From Mycolicibacterium monacense (GTDB lineage: Bacteria; Actinomycetota; Actinomycetes; Mycobacteriales; Mycobacteriaceae): a stretch of 64,000 nucleotides of DNA. The translations under genes and the position numbers were made by a program. Below the pieces are notes generated by a model. It saw only the letters and a program-made list of their open reading frames with translations. It was not told where the DNA came from and ran no database searches. Where the stretch lies: contig NZ_AP022617.1 of NCBI RefSeq assembly GCF_010731575.1, forward strand, positions 2,480,001 to 2,544,000, given 5' to 3'. The first letter of the stretch is position 1. Each line of letters starts with the position of its first letter. Below are positions 58,284 to 64,000 of this stretch, piece after piece.

Positions 58284-58955
58284 CTAGACGCGGTTGCGCG
58301 ACGTTCCACCGTCGACGTTCACGATCTGTCCCACTGCCGCGCCGAGCCTGCGCCGGCACAGCAGCCCGATGACGCGGGCCACCTGTTCGACGGTGCCGAA
58401 CCGCCCGGTCGGCGGCACGCCACCGGGAAGCCCGGCGGCCGCATCGCACACCGACCACTCGGAGTCGACGGCGCCGACGGCGACGGCGTTGACCCCGATG
58501 CCGAAGCCGCCGAGGTCACGGGTCAGGGTCTTGGTCAGTGCGACGATGCCGCCCGCGGCCGTGGCCACCGCCGACAGTTCCGGTCCACCGACGTGCCAGC
58601 GCGATGTGGTCAGCACGATCCGGCCACCGGTGTCGTTGTGCCGCATGTGTTCCGCGGCGGCCTGGGCGTAGAGGAAGCTGCCGGTCAGGGTGGCGTCGAC
58701 GTGGTCCCAGAACATGTCCATCGACTGCTCGGCGAACGCGGCGACCCGCGGCAGAGCGTGCGCGACGACCAGGGCGTCGATCCCGCCCATCACGTCGGCC
58801 GCCTGCGCCACCGCGCGGCGGACGTCCACACTGTCGGTGGGATCGGCGTCCGCCCCCTCGGTCACGGCGCCTCGGCTGGTGAAGTAGTCCGCGACGGCCG
58901 CGCCCAACGTCGTGTCGGCACCGGTGATCAGCACGCGCATGGATTCGTCACCCAT
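58284..58955 (-). CDS. SDR-fold protein lacking the catalytic Tyr/Lys
   Basis: 223 aa Rossmann protein (RVLITGADTTLGAAVADYF, DALVVAHALPRVAAF, NAVAVGAVDSEW, GQIVNVDGG). By alignment with its neighbour, the YxxxK of active SDRs reads VATAA, and the glycine motif TGxxxGxG is TGADTTLGA. It is therefore probably not an oxidoreductase by itself but a scaffold or non-catalytic subunit. Start at ATG 58955 (MGDESMRVLI), 2 nt after the active SDR; an ATG at 58940 would also work. Adjacent active/inactive SDRs suggest a heteromer. Confidence 0.82.
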   Translation of the reverse strand: MGDESMRVLITGADTTLGAAVADYFTSRGAVTEGADADPTDSVDVRRAVAQAADVMGGIDALVVAHALPRVAAFAEQSMDMFWDHVDATLTGSFLYAQAAAEHMRHNDTGGRIVLTTSRWHVGGPELSAVATAAGGIVALTKTLTRDLGGFGIGVNAVAVGAVDSEWSVCDAAAGLPGGVPPTGRFGTVEQVARVIGLLCRRRLGAAVGQIVNVDGGTSRNRV

Positions 58956-58957
58956 GC

Positions 58958-59653
58958 TCAGATGACCGTTCCGCTGTTGACCGACAACACTTCTCCGCAC
59001 AGGAACAGGTCCTCCTCCAGCAGTGCCTGGACGAGTTCGGCCACTTCGCGCGGTTGGGCGATGCGCCGCGCGGGCAGACCGGAGGTGAACCCCTCGGCCC
59101 GTTCCCATGAATCGGGTGGTAGCAGCGGCGTGTCGCACGGCCCGGGCGCGACCGCGTTGACCAGGATCCCGTCGGCGGCCACCTCGACGGCGATGCTGCG
59201 CAGCAGGCTCAGCGCGGCACCCTTGGCGGCCGCGTAGTGCGCGTCGTTGCTCCCGCCGCCGATGGCGCGTTCGGAGGCGATGCCGACGATGCGGCCACTC
59301 CCCCGTCGCCGCATGGCCGGTAGGACCGCGCGGCAGATGTGCGCCAGCCCGCCCACGTGCACCCGCAGCATCCGTTCCCAGGCGGCCTGGGTGATCTCGA
59401 GGGCGGGGGTCTCCTCGTAGTGTCCGGCGCACACCACGGCCGCGTCGATGCGCCCGAAGGTGTTCTCGATCTCGGCGACGGCGTCGGCGATCTCACGCTC
59501 CTCGGCGACGTCGGCGATCAGCCACTTGTCCATCGCGGGTGCGGGTTCCCGAGAGATCGAGGCCACCTTCCAGCCGCCGACCTGGAGGTTCTGCGCGATC
59601 TCGGCGCCGATGCCGCTGCCCGCACCGGTCACCACGGCGACGGGGGCGGTCAT
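58958..59653 (-). CDS. Short-chain dehydrogenase/reductase
   Basis: 231 aa, classical SDR: TGAGSGIGAEIA cofactor loop, catalytic Ser in IVGIASERAIG, YAAAK active-site Tyr/Lys, and NAVAPGPCDTPLL. Oxidises an alcohol or reduces a ketone with NAD(P). ATG 59653 overlaps the permease stop by 4 nt. Confidence 0.9.
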   Translation of the reverse strand: MTAPVAVVTGAGSGIGAEIAQNLQVGGWKVASISREPAPAMDKWLIADVAEEREIADAVAEIENTFGRIDAAVVCAGHYEETPALEITQAAWERMLRVHVGGLAHICRAVLPAMRRRGSGRIVGIASERAIGGGSNDAHYAAAKGAALSLLRSIAVEVAADGILVNAVAPGPCDTPLLPPDSWERAEGFTSGLPARRIAQPREVAELVQALLEEDLFLCGEVLSVNSGTVI

Positions 59654-61110
59654 ACCAGCTCGGTTTCGGTGGTCTGGTCCGTCTCGACCGGATCGTCGAT
59701 GCGGCGCCCGGCGACGTTGCGTGCCTTGATGATCACCGCGCCGAGCGCGAGGATCGCACCCATCGCGACAAAGAACGCCCAGTTCATGTACCACGACTCC
59801 GACACCGTGCGCGGCCAGACGATGTTGGTGAACTCGAATCCGACCCACACCACCGCGAGGACGGCGACCGGCGTGCCGAAGCGGCCGAGGTTCCACGGTC
59901 CGGGCTCCCAGGTGCCGCGCAGACGTGCCACCAGCCCGGTCACCAGCGGGAACAGGAACGCCAGGTAGTAGCCGCCCGCGGTGAACGTCACCAGGACCGA
60001 GTAGACGTCGGTCGCGGAGATCAGGTAGACGAACGCACCGATGACGGTGGTGACGAGGATGGCCGGGATCGGCTGCGCCTCGGTCTTCGACAGCTTGGAC
60101 AGCACCCTCGACCCGGGCAGCACCCTGTCGCGGGCGAAGGACCAGATGACCCGCGACCCCGAGGCCTGCAGCGCCAGGAAGCTGGCGAGGAAGCCGATCA
60201 CGAAAGCCAGCAGGATCGGCTTGACGAACGATTCGCCCAGCGCACTGCGCAGTACGTAGGACACCGGGTCGGGCTCCTCGCCGGAGCGCACCATCTCGAA
60301 GTCGGGGACCGCGAGCGTGACCGCCAGTGACGCGTACGCGATCACCAGGGCGATGAAGGCGATGGAGAACAGCATCGCCTTGGGGACGTTGCGCCGTGGC
60401 TCCTTGACCTCCTCGGCGATGGCGCCGGCACTCTCGAAGCCCAGGATCGACCAGCCGGTGAAGGCCAGCGCCGCCAGGAACGGACCGGAGATGTAGGCCC
60501 ACGACCAGCCGCTGGACAGGTCGATGCCGTGCAGGATGGCGTCGAAGCCGTGGTGGCGGTGGAAGAGCAGCAGGTAGGTGCCCAGGCCGACCGACGCGAC
60601 GATCTCGGCGACGATGCTGCCGAGCATCAGAGCCTTGAGGAACCCGCGCCCGAGGATGTTCGCCCCGGTTCCGGCGAGCAGGATCAGCAGCGCCACGATG
60701 CTCTGCTGGACGGCGGTCGGGCGTTCGATCCCGATGAGCTGGGCCAGGAACCCGGCCCCGCCGTAGGCGACGGTGGCCATGATGATGACCAGCGCCCACA
60801 TGTACACCCAGCCGGCCAGCCAGCCGGCCACCTCGCCGGCCAGCCGCCTGGTCCACTGGTAGATCGAACCCTCGTACGGCCAGCGGGACACCAGTTCGGC
60901 GAAGGCCAGCGCCACGATGAACTGCCCCACCCCGACGATGACGAAGGTCCACCAGAAACCCGGACCCGCCGTCGCCAGCGACAACCCGTAGATGCCGTAC
61001 ATCGCCACGATCGGGGAGATGAACGCGAACGCGAATGCGAACGCCGACCACAGTGAGAACTCGCGCCTCAATTCGGTTGGCGCCGAACCTGTTTGCGCAT
61101 TGGACGTCAT
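59650..61110 (-). CDS. APC-superfamily amino acid/polyamine-type permease
   Basis: 486 aa with about twelve membrane segments; the opening FSLWSAFAFAFAFISPIVAMYGIYG and GFESAGAIAEEVKEPRRNVPKAM are typical of the APC family (choline/GABA/amino acid permeases). It probably imports the substrate of the downstream catabolic genes. ATG 61110 (MTSNAQTG) has GGGAGA upstream. First gene of the cluster. Confidence 0.9.
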   Translation of the reverse strand: MTSNAQTGSAPTELRREFSLWSAFAFAFAFISPIVAMYGIYGLSLATAGPGFWWTFVIVGVGQFIVALAFAELVSRWPYEGSIYQWTRRLAGEVAGWLAGWVYMWALVIIMATVAYGGAGFLAQLIGIERPTAVQQSIVALLILLAGTGANILGRGFLKALMLGSIVAEIVASVGLGTYLLLFHRHHGFDAILHGIDLSSGWSWAYISGPFLAALAFTGWSILGFESAGAIAEEVKEPRRNVPKAMLFSIAFIALVIAYASLAVTLAVPDFEMVRSGEEPDPVSYVLRSALGESFVKPILLAFVIGFLASFLALQASGSRVIWSFARDRVLPGSRVLSKLSKTEAQPIPAILVTTVIGAFVYLISATDVYSVLVTFTAGGYYLAFLFPLVTGLVARLRGTWEPGPWNLGRFGTPVAVLAVVWVGFEFTNIVWPRTVSESWYMNWAFFVAMGAILALGAVIIKARNVAGRRIDDPVETDQTTETELV

Positions 61111-61201
61111 CTGGTCTCCCTTTCGCTGCCCCAAGGACACGCAAGTATGGGCACGCTGCGGGGAGGCCGTCATGTCGGACGGCCAAGTGCGGTTCGGACG
61201 C

Positions 61202-61224
61202 ACAGTCGCCGGGTTCGCGACTGT
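61202..61224. promoter_or_regulatory. Operator-like inverted repeat before the permease operon
   Basis: ACAGTCGC (61202-61209) and GCGACTGT (61217-61224) are exact complements separated by 7 nt, in the 217-nt gap between the permease (minus) and polyprenyl synthetase (plus). One helical turn separates the arms, fitting a dimeric regulator. The PucR protein encoded in the operon is one candidate. Confidence 0.5.
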
Positions 61225-61327
61225 AGGGATCTACAACGTTGCCGCCGCGGGCGGACGCGCGGTGTGCCGGCAGGCGAGCATCACCCCATACACTCGCGGC
61301 GCCACCCCATCAGGAAGTGAGGATGTC

Positions 61328-62428
61328 GTGCCCGACATCGACCAGACGGAGTTCCTGTCCGACCTCGAGGAGCACCTGCACGCGGTCGTCCGCGACACCG
61401 TCGCCGAACCGCTGCGGTCGATCGACGAGAACCTGGGGACCGTCGCGGCGCTCTGCCAGTCCGCGGTGCAGTCCGGCGGCAAACGCCTGCGCCCCCGGTT
61501 CGCCTACTGGGCGTGGCGGGTGGGCGCACCGGCGGACGCCGCGCCGCAACCCCTGATCCGCCTGGCCGCCGCCCTGGAACTGCTGCACGCGGCGATTCTG
61601 GTCCACGACGACGTGATCGACGCCTCCGAGGTGCGGCGTGGGCAGCCGTCGGTGCGCGCGGCGCTGACCGCCGGCCACCGCCGCGACGCCGGATGGGGTG
61701 ACGCCACGGACTTCGGCGACAACATGGCCCTGCTGGTCGGGGATCTGTTGTGGTCGGCCGCCCACGACACGTTCGACGATGCGGTGGCGGGCCTTCCGGC
61801 CGGCATCGCCCAGCGCACGTCGCGCGCGTTCCGGACCATGCGGGTGGAGGTGCTGGCCGGCCAACTGTTGGAGCTGCGGGCCCAGGCCGGGCGCGACTAT
61901 CACGCCGACACGGCGGAGAAGATCCTGCGCTACAAGACCAGCGCGTACACCGTCGAACGGCCCGTCGAACTCGGCCTGGAACTGGCCGGATCCGCGTCGC
62001 CGGCCACGGCGCAGACACTGCGCGACTACGCCGGCGCCGTCGGGCAGGCGTTCCAGCTGCGCGACGACCTCGCCGACCTGTTCGGCACCACGAAGACCAG
62101 CGGCAAACGGACCGGTGACGACATCCGGGCGGGTAAACCCACCGAGTTACTCGGCGCCGCTTACGAGTTGGCGGACGACCTGGACCGCAGCCTGTTGGCC
62201 ACCATCGTCGGCGACGCTACGGCCGACCAGGCGGCGATCGCGGAAGTGCAGACGGTCGTGCTGCAGTGCGGGGCCGCTGACCGCGTCGGACGGCGCATCG
62301 CCGATCTGGTCGCCACCGCCCGGCGGGCGATCGCCGACCTGTCGGCTTCGGCGGACCCGACCGCGCTGGCCGGGCTCTCGGACATGCTCGCCGAGTGCAC
62401 CGAGCTGTCGTTCCTGCCGGCGGAGTAG
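61328..62428 (+). CDS. Polyprenyl diphosphate synthase family protein
   Basis: 366 aa: AVQSGGKRLRPRF, first aspartate-rich motif LVHDDVIDASEVRRG (DDxxD), second motif LRDDLADLFG. Makes a prenyl diphosphate from IPP and an allylic primer; chain length cannot be read with confidence. GTG 61328 (VPDIDQTEFLSDL) is preferred. An in-frame ATG at 61172 with a GGGGAGG in front would add about 52 residues without family similarity and would put the palindrome at 61202 inside the gene. TACACT at 61289-61294 is a possible -10. Confidence 0.88.
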   Translation: MPDIDQTEFLSDLEEHLHAVVRDTVAEPLRSIDENLGTVAALCQSAVQSGGKRLRPRFAYWAWRVGAPADAAPQPLIRLAAALELLHAAILVHDDVIDASEVRRGQPSVRAALTAGHRRDAGWGDATDFGDNMALLVGDLLWSAAHDTFDDAVAGLPAGIAQRTSRAFRTMRVEVLAGQLLELRAQAGRDYHADTAEKILRYKTSAYTVERPVELGLELAGSASPATAQTLRDYAGAVGQAFQLRDDLADLFGTTKTSGKRTGDDIRAGKPTELLGAAYELADDLDRSLLATIVGDATADQAAIAEVQTVVLQCGAADRVGRRIADLVATARRAIADLSASADPTALAGLSDMLAECTELSFLPAE

Positions 62429-62431
62429 GGG

Positions 62432-63184
62432 CTACTCCTCGAGCTGGGCGAGGATCTCGTCGGGGATGTCGGCGTTGGTGTACACGTCCTGCACGTCGTC
62501 GCTGTCCTCGAGGGCGTCGACGAGCTTCATCACCTTGCGGGCGCCCTCGGCGTCGAGCGGTACGGTGACCGACGGCTGGAAGCTGGCGTCGGCGGAGTCG
62601 TAGTCGATACCGGCGTCCTGCAGCGCCGTGCGCACGGCGACCAGGTCGGTCGGTTCGGAGATGATCTCGAAGCTGTCGCCGAGGTCGGTGACCTCCTCCG
62701 CGCCGGCCTCGAGCACGGCCATCAGCACGTCGTCCTCGGAGAGCCCGTTCTTCTCCAGGGTGATCACACCCTTGCGGGAGAACAGGTAGGACACCGACCC
62801 CGGATCGGCCATGTTGCCGCCGTTGCGGGTCATGGCGACGCGCACCTCACCGGCGGCGCGGTTGCGGTTGTCGGTGAGGCACTCGATGAGCACGGCGACG
62901 CCGTTGGGCCCGTACCCCTCGTAGGTGATGGTCTGCCAGTCGGCGCCACCGGCCTCTTCACCCGCGCCGCGTTTCCGCGCGCGCTCGATGTTGTCGTTGG
63001 GCACCGAACTCTTCTTGGCCTTCTGAATGGCGTCGTAGAGCGTCGGGTTGCCGCCGGGGTCGCCGCCGCCGGTACGGGCGGCAACCTCGATGTTCTTGAT
63101 CAGCTTGGCGAAGTTCTTGCCGCGGCGGGCGTCGATGATCGCCTTTTTGTGCTTCGTGGTCGCCCACTTGGAATGGCCGCTCAT
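62432..63184 (-). CDS. YebC/PmpR-family regulatory protein (TACO1 family)
   Basis: 250 aa, complete: [23 protein letters not shown] start, [22 protein letters not shown] and a conserved acidic middle region. Members act as transcription regulators, or at the ribosome on proline-stalled translation. Rv2603c position, downstream of pdxT. The C-terminus ends in a string of acidic and leucine residues ([13 protein letters not shown]). Confidence 0.95.
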   Translation of the reverse strand: MSGHSKWATTKHKKAIIDARRGKNFAKLIKNIEVAARTGGGDPGGNPTLYDAIQKAKKSSVPNDNIERARKRGAGEEAGGADWQTITYEGYGPNGVAVLIECLTDNRNRAAGEVRVAMTRNGGNMADPGSVSYLFSRKGVITLEKNGLSEDDVLMAVLEAGAEEVTDLGDSFEIISEPTDLVAVRTALQDAGIDYDSADASFQPSVTVPLDAEGARKVMKLVDALEDSDDVQDVYTNADIPDEILAQLEE

Positions 63185-63235
63185 CGGCGAACTACCTCTC
63201 TCCAGTCACGATCTCGCCTGACGAGTCTACGTGGC

Positions 63236-63284
63236 GATTTCGGCGTGCTGGGTCGCGCCCAGCGCGACCGTGCACGCCGAAATC
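63236..63284 (-). terminator. Two-tier stem-loop between pdxT and yebC
   Basis: An outer perfect 12-bp stem (GATTTCGGCGTG at 63236-63247, complement 63273-63284) encloses an inner 7-bp stem (GGTCGCG 63251-63257 / CGCGACC 63263-63269). The outer stem begins in the pdxT stop codon. It could attenuate read-through into yebC, or be a copy of a dispersed palindromic repeat. Confidence 0.6.
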
Positions 63285-63903
63285 ACTCCGAAACCATGTC
63301 GACGAAGAGTTTGTGCACCCGCCGGTCCCCCGTCACCTCCGGGTGGAACGCGGTCGCCAGCATCCGGCCCTGCCGGACGGCGACGATGTGTCCGTCGGCG
63401 CGAGCCAGCACCTCGACCCCGTCACCGATGCGCTCCACCCACGGCGCCCGGATGAACACCGCGTGCACCGAAGAGTCCAGACCCACGAACGGAATGTCAC
63501 CTTCGAACGAGTCGACCTGACGGCCGAAAGCGTTGCGCCGCACCGACATGTCGATCCCCTTGAGCGGGGTGGCCTCGCGCCCGGCGGCTCCGGCGTCGAG
63601 GATCTCGGTGGCGAGCAGGATCATCCCGGCGCACGAACCGTAGGCCGGCATCCCCTCGGCGAGCCGGGCCCGCAACGGTTCGAGCAGTTCGAACTCGCGC
63701 AGCAGGTGGCTCATCGCCGTCGACTCGCCGCCGGGGATCACCAACGCGTCGACGGCCTCGAGTTCCCGCAGGCGACGGACCGTGACGGCCTCGGCGCCCG
63801 CCTCGGTCAGCGCGGCGAGGTGTTCGCGGGTGTCGCCCTGCAGGGCCAGCACGCCGACCACCGAACGAGGCTTGTCCGAGCGACCATCCGGCACAGCGTT
63901 CAC
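63283..63903 (-). CDS. pdxT: Glutaminase subunit of pyridoxal 5'-phosphate synthase
   Basis: 206 aa class I glutamine amidotransferase: [33 protein letters not shown], nucleophile Cys in [11 protein letters not shown], and [11 protein letters not shown]. It supplies ammonia to PdxS. GTG 63903 overlaps the upstream tesB stop (GTGA); a start about ten codons later (nearer [10 protein letters not shown]) would match the usual PdxT length. PdxS is not in the window (expected further right). Confidence 0.94.
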   Translation of the reverse strand: MNAVPDGRSDKPRSVVGVLALQGDTREHLAALTEAGAEAVTVRRLRELEAVDALVIPGGESTAMSHLLREFELLEPLRARLAEGMPAYGSCAGMILLATEILDAGAAGREATPLKGIDMSVRRNAFGRQVDSFEGDIPFVGLDSSVHAVFIRAPWVERIGDGVEVLARADGHIVAVRQGRMLATAFHPEVTGDRRVHKLFVDMVSE

Positions 63904-64000
63904 GCGCGACCCGGCGTGAAGTCACGCGGGTAGCGGGTCAACCCTTCCTGCATGACGGCCGCGACCATCTCGCCGTACTGGTTGAACAGCTGGCCCTGGG
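63900..64000 (-). CDS. tesB: Acyl-CoA thioesterase II, C-terminal fragment
   Basis: Only the last ~33 codons are present: [20 protein letters not shown] and the terminal FTPGRA. This is the conserved end of TesB-type thioesterases (substrate-binding Q and the ASxxQEGL-like region). Rv2605c position next to pdxT. The gene continues off the right edge. Confidence 0.85.
   Translation of the reverse strand, partial: QGQLFNQYGEMVAAVMQEGLTRYPRDFTPGRA

Noticed and set aside
58958..61186. A 742-aa continuous minus-strand frame spanning permease and SDR
   Set aside because: The upstream part is an Arg/Gly-rich shadow in the wrong frame of the permease. Only the last 231 residues, from ATG 59653, are a real SDR.
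1..64000. tRNA/rRNA genes, insertion sequences, toxin-antitoxin pairs, prophage
   Set aside because: No cloverleaf, transposase, integrase, terminal repeats or TA-like small gene pairs were recognised. The vapBC genes I recall near ruvC in M. tuberculosis are not seen here.

Overview
The window looks like a stretch of chromosome from a rapidly growing, environmental-type mycobacterium (Mycolicibacterium-like). It is GC-rich, with dense long antisense shadow frames and many GTG starts and 4-nt ATGA/GTGA overlaps. From memory, the backbone order matches the M. tuberculosis Rv2572c-Rv2605c region: aspS, ketopantoate-reductase-like, SRPBCC, Zn-peptidase, secreted protein, radical-SAM, hisS, glyoxalase-II-like, ppiB, rel, apt, peptide-binding lipoprotein, secF, secD, yajC, gabT, car/fadD9, ruvB, ruvA, ruvC, yebC, pdxT, tesB. 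Into this backbone several accessory blocks are spliced.

Layout. 1-6.3 kb: aspS start, a frameshifted reductase, SRPBCC protein, carboxylesterase, and a coupled Zn-peptidase / DUF885 / DinB-like trio. 6.3-11.7 kb: a fatty-acid-type module (thioesterase, TetR regulator, amidohydrolase, two acyl-CoA dehydrogenases) with a perfect 27-bp operator. 11.7-13.3 kb: a radical-SAM gene under a perfect LexA box, a cold-shock gene with a strong terminator, and a possible 39-aa protein. 13.3-16.5 kb: IclR regulator divergent from a ThDP enzyme, and a small secreted protein. 16.7-22.7 kb: a urea-type ABC transporter (urtABCDE) with a zinc alcohol dehydrogenase, and no urease. 22.7-36.1 kb: housekeeping genes (hisS, tandem cyclophilins, an L,D-transpeptidase with a frameshift, relA, apt, secDF-yajC). 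36.4-39.2 kb: GABA metabolism (gabT and an aminoaldehyde dehydrogenase). 39.3-47.1 kb: a repeat-tailed membrane protein, a frameshifted carboxylic acid reductase, and a reductase/acyl-desaturase pair. 47.2-49.4 kb: ruvCAB with its own SOS box. 49.5-51.5 kb: two tandem small paralogues and an MscS channel.

51.5-61.1 kb is the most interesting part. Ten minus-strand genes, many overlapping by 4 nt, run in transcription order: APC permease, two SDRs (one without the catalytic Tyr/Lys), an agmatinase-family ureohydrolase, a PuuE/polysaccharide-deacetylase-family hydrolase, a Rieske oxygenase, its PDR-type reductase, a PucR regulator, an FmdB-like zinc ribbon and an FmdA formamidase. Together they read as uptake and stepwise dismantling of a nitrogen-rich (guanidino, formimino or cyclic-imide-like) compound. 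I cannot name the substrate. The window closes with a polyprenyl synthetase, yebC, pdxT and the tail of tesB.

Three otherwise well-preserved genes (reductase at 250, L,D-transpeptidase at 26676, carboxylic acid reductase at 40264) each carry exactly one extra base in a short C or G run. That pattern fits consensus errors at least as well as real decay. No tRNA, rRNA, CRISPR array, insertion sequence or phage gene was recognised.
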